This document shows positions 13,517-14,059 of a stretch of DNA of 14,059 nt, piece by piece (the first letter of the stretch is position 1; each line of letters begins with the position of its first letter). The stretch is from assembly GCA_004356265.1 (NCBI GenBank), contig SMXK01000143.1, positions 1 through 14,059 on the forward strand, in the 5' to 3' direction. The stretch is from Bacteroidota bacterium (lineage in GTDB: Bacteria; Bacteroidota; Rhodothermia; Rhodothermales; UBA10348). The translations under genes and the position numbers were made by a program. The notes below the pieces were generated by a model that ran no database searches, had not been told where the DNA came from, and saw nothing but the letters and a program-made list of their open reading frames with translations.

Positions 13517-14059
13517 GAACACGGCTGGTATTGAGCTGTTACTACCCACCTTGCACGCACTGGTCGAGACTCCGTTGCACACTATGGATCGATCCTGCCT
13601 GCCGATTCTCCGACAGGACGAGTGGCAGGTTTTCGAACGGATGTACAAGAAAAGGATCGATGACTGGCTCGATCCGCACCTGGCAAGGCGCAGCAGACAC
13701 GAGTCAAACCCGGTCGTGGATTTCCTTTTTGAGTATTACCGTTTCCGACCTTCGTTGCTGAAACGCTGGTCCCCGGGCGCCGGCGTAATCCTTGAAGGCG
13801 CCGAGGCTGACAAGTTTCTGGAGACTGAGGGGTTTTCCAGAAGTCCAACCGGCGTATTTCTGGATACAAATGCTTTTCCGGAACACTTGCACAATTCCAC
13901 CCGGTGGATCCGTGATATGCTTGTCTCGACGCGCGACCGAGCGCCACATTTCGGATGTTCGGGCATGCACGAGTGGGCCATGATCTACGGCCACGATCCT
14001 GTTCGACATGAAAAGACGCCCCTCAGACTCGATCGGAGAGCCATCAATACCATCGTTGA
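13515..14059 (+). CDS. Conserved protein often labelled '3-methyladenine DNA glycosylase' (3' end beyond the window)
   Basis: An open frame runs 181 codons from an ATG to the window edge without a stop. The sequence is conserved-looking, not a shadow: EWQVFERMYKKRIDDWLDPH, NPVVDFLFEYYRFRP, LKRWSPGAGVILEG and FGCSGMHEWAMIY (146-158), followed by RHEKTPLRL. These resemble a bacterial family of about 300 residues, known also from Actinobacteria, that databases often call 3-methyladenine DNA glycosylase. I see no HhH-GPD or AAG-type signature, so that function should not be trusted. The true start may be the ATG at 13584 (residue 24), closer to where family similarity begins and leaving room for a divergent promoter. 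The ATG at 13515 overlaps the yceI start. It is divergent from the minus run. Confidence 0.72.
   Translation, partial: MNTAGIELLLPTLHALVETPLHTMDRSCLPILRQDEWQVFERMYKKRIDDWLDPHLARRSRHESNPVVDFLFEYYRFRPSLLKRWSPGAGVILEGAEADKFLETEGFSRSPTGVFLDTNAFPEHLHNSTRWIRDMLVSTRDRAPHFGCSGMHEWAMIYGHDPVRHEKTPLRLDRRAINTIV

Overview
The window is densely coding (about half GC by eye) and reads as ordinary chromosome of a Gram-negative bacterium. The proteins show a Tat-type lipoprotein signal, a TRAP transporter, a secreted YceI protein and a RoxA-type ribosomal hydroxylase. Almost no start codon has a good Shine-Dalgarno sequence, and TrmH carries the long N-terminal region usual in Bacteroidota-type homologues. 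Together these suggest a Bacteroidota relative, perhaps the Rhodothermota/Balneolota group. That placement is an inference. I see no rRNA, tRNA, CRISPR array, insertion sequence, phage gene or long repeat, and no gene-free stretch over 100 bases.

Layout: (1) 69-821, minus: trmH. (2) 891-4068, plus: a tight four-gene run behind a near-consensus promoter, encoding an SDR oxidoreductase, a TakP-like TRAP binding lipoprotein, a LOG-family phosphoribohydrolase and an alpha/beta-hydrolase esterase. (3) 4085-5946, minus: the TRAP membrane subunits (small, then large), convergent with the run that holds the binding protein; the two runs meet at a hairpin containing both stop codons. (4) 6035-8096, minus: a uracil-DNA glycosylase-family gene overlapping rarA, lying upstream of the TRAP membrane genes. 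(5) 8172-9446, plus: citrate synthase. (6) 9466-13516, minus: a seven-gene run reading yceI, an 81-residue membrane protein, an anchored cyclophilin, a DUF4287/DUF5655 protein, a DJ-1/PfpI protein, a 57-residue zinc-ribbon membrane protein and a RoxA-type oxygenase. Several of these overlap by 1-4 nt. (7) 13515-14059, plus: the 5' part of a gene that runs off the window.

Most genes are housekeeping or metabolic: RNA modification, 2-oxoacid uptake, the TCA cycle and DNA repair. The least explained part is region 6. There, envelope and folding proteins share a run with a ribosome-modifying oxygenase, a zinc-ribbon micro-protein not described as a gene of its own, and two neighbouring proteins that both look truncated at their shared 4-nt junction. 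The split, convergent TRAP locus is the other unusual arrangement. I found no clear defence, mobile or novel enzymatic system.
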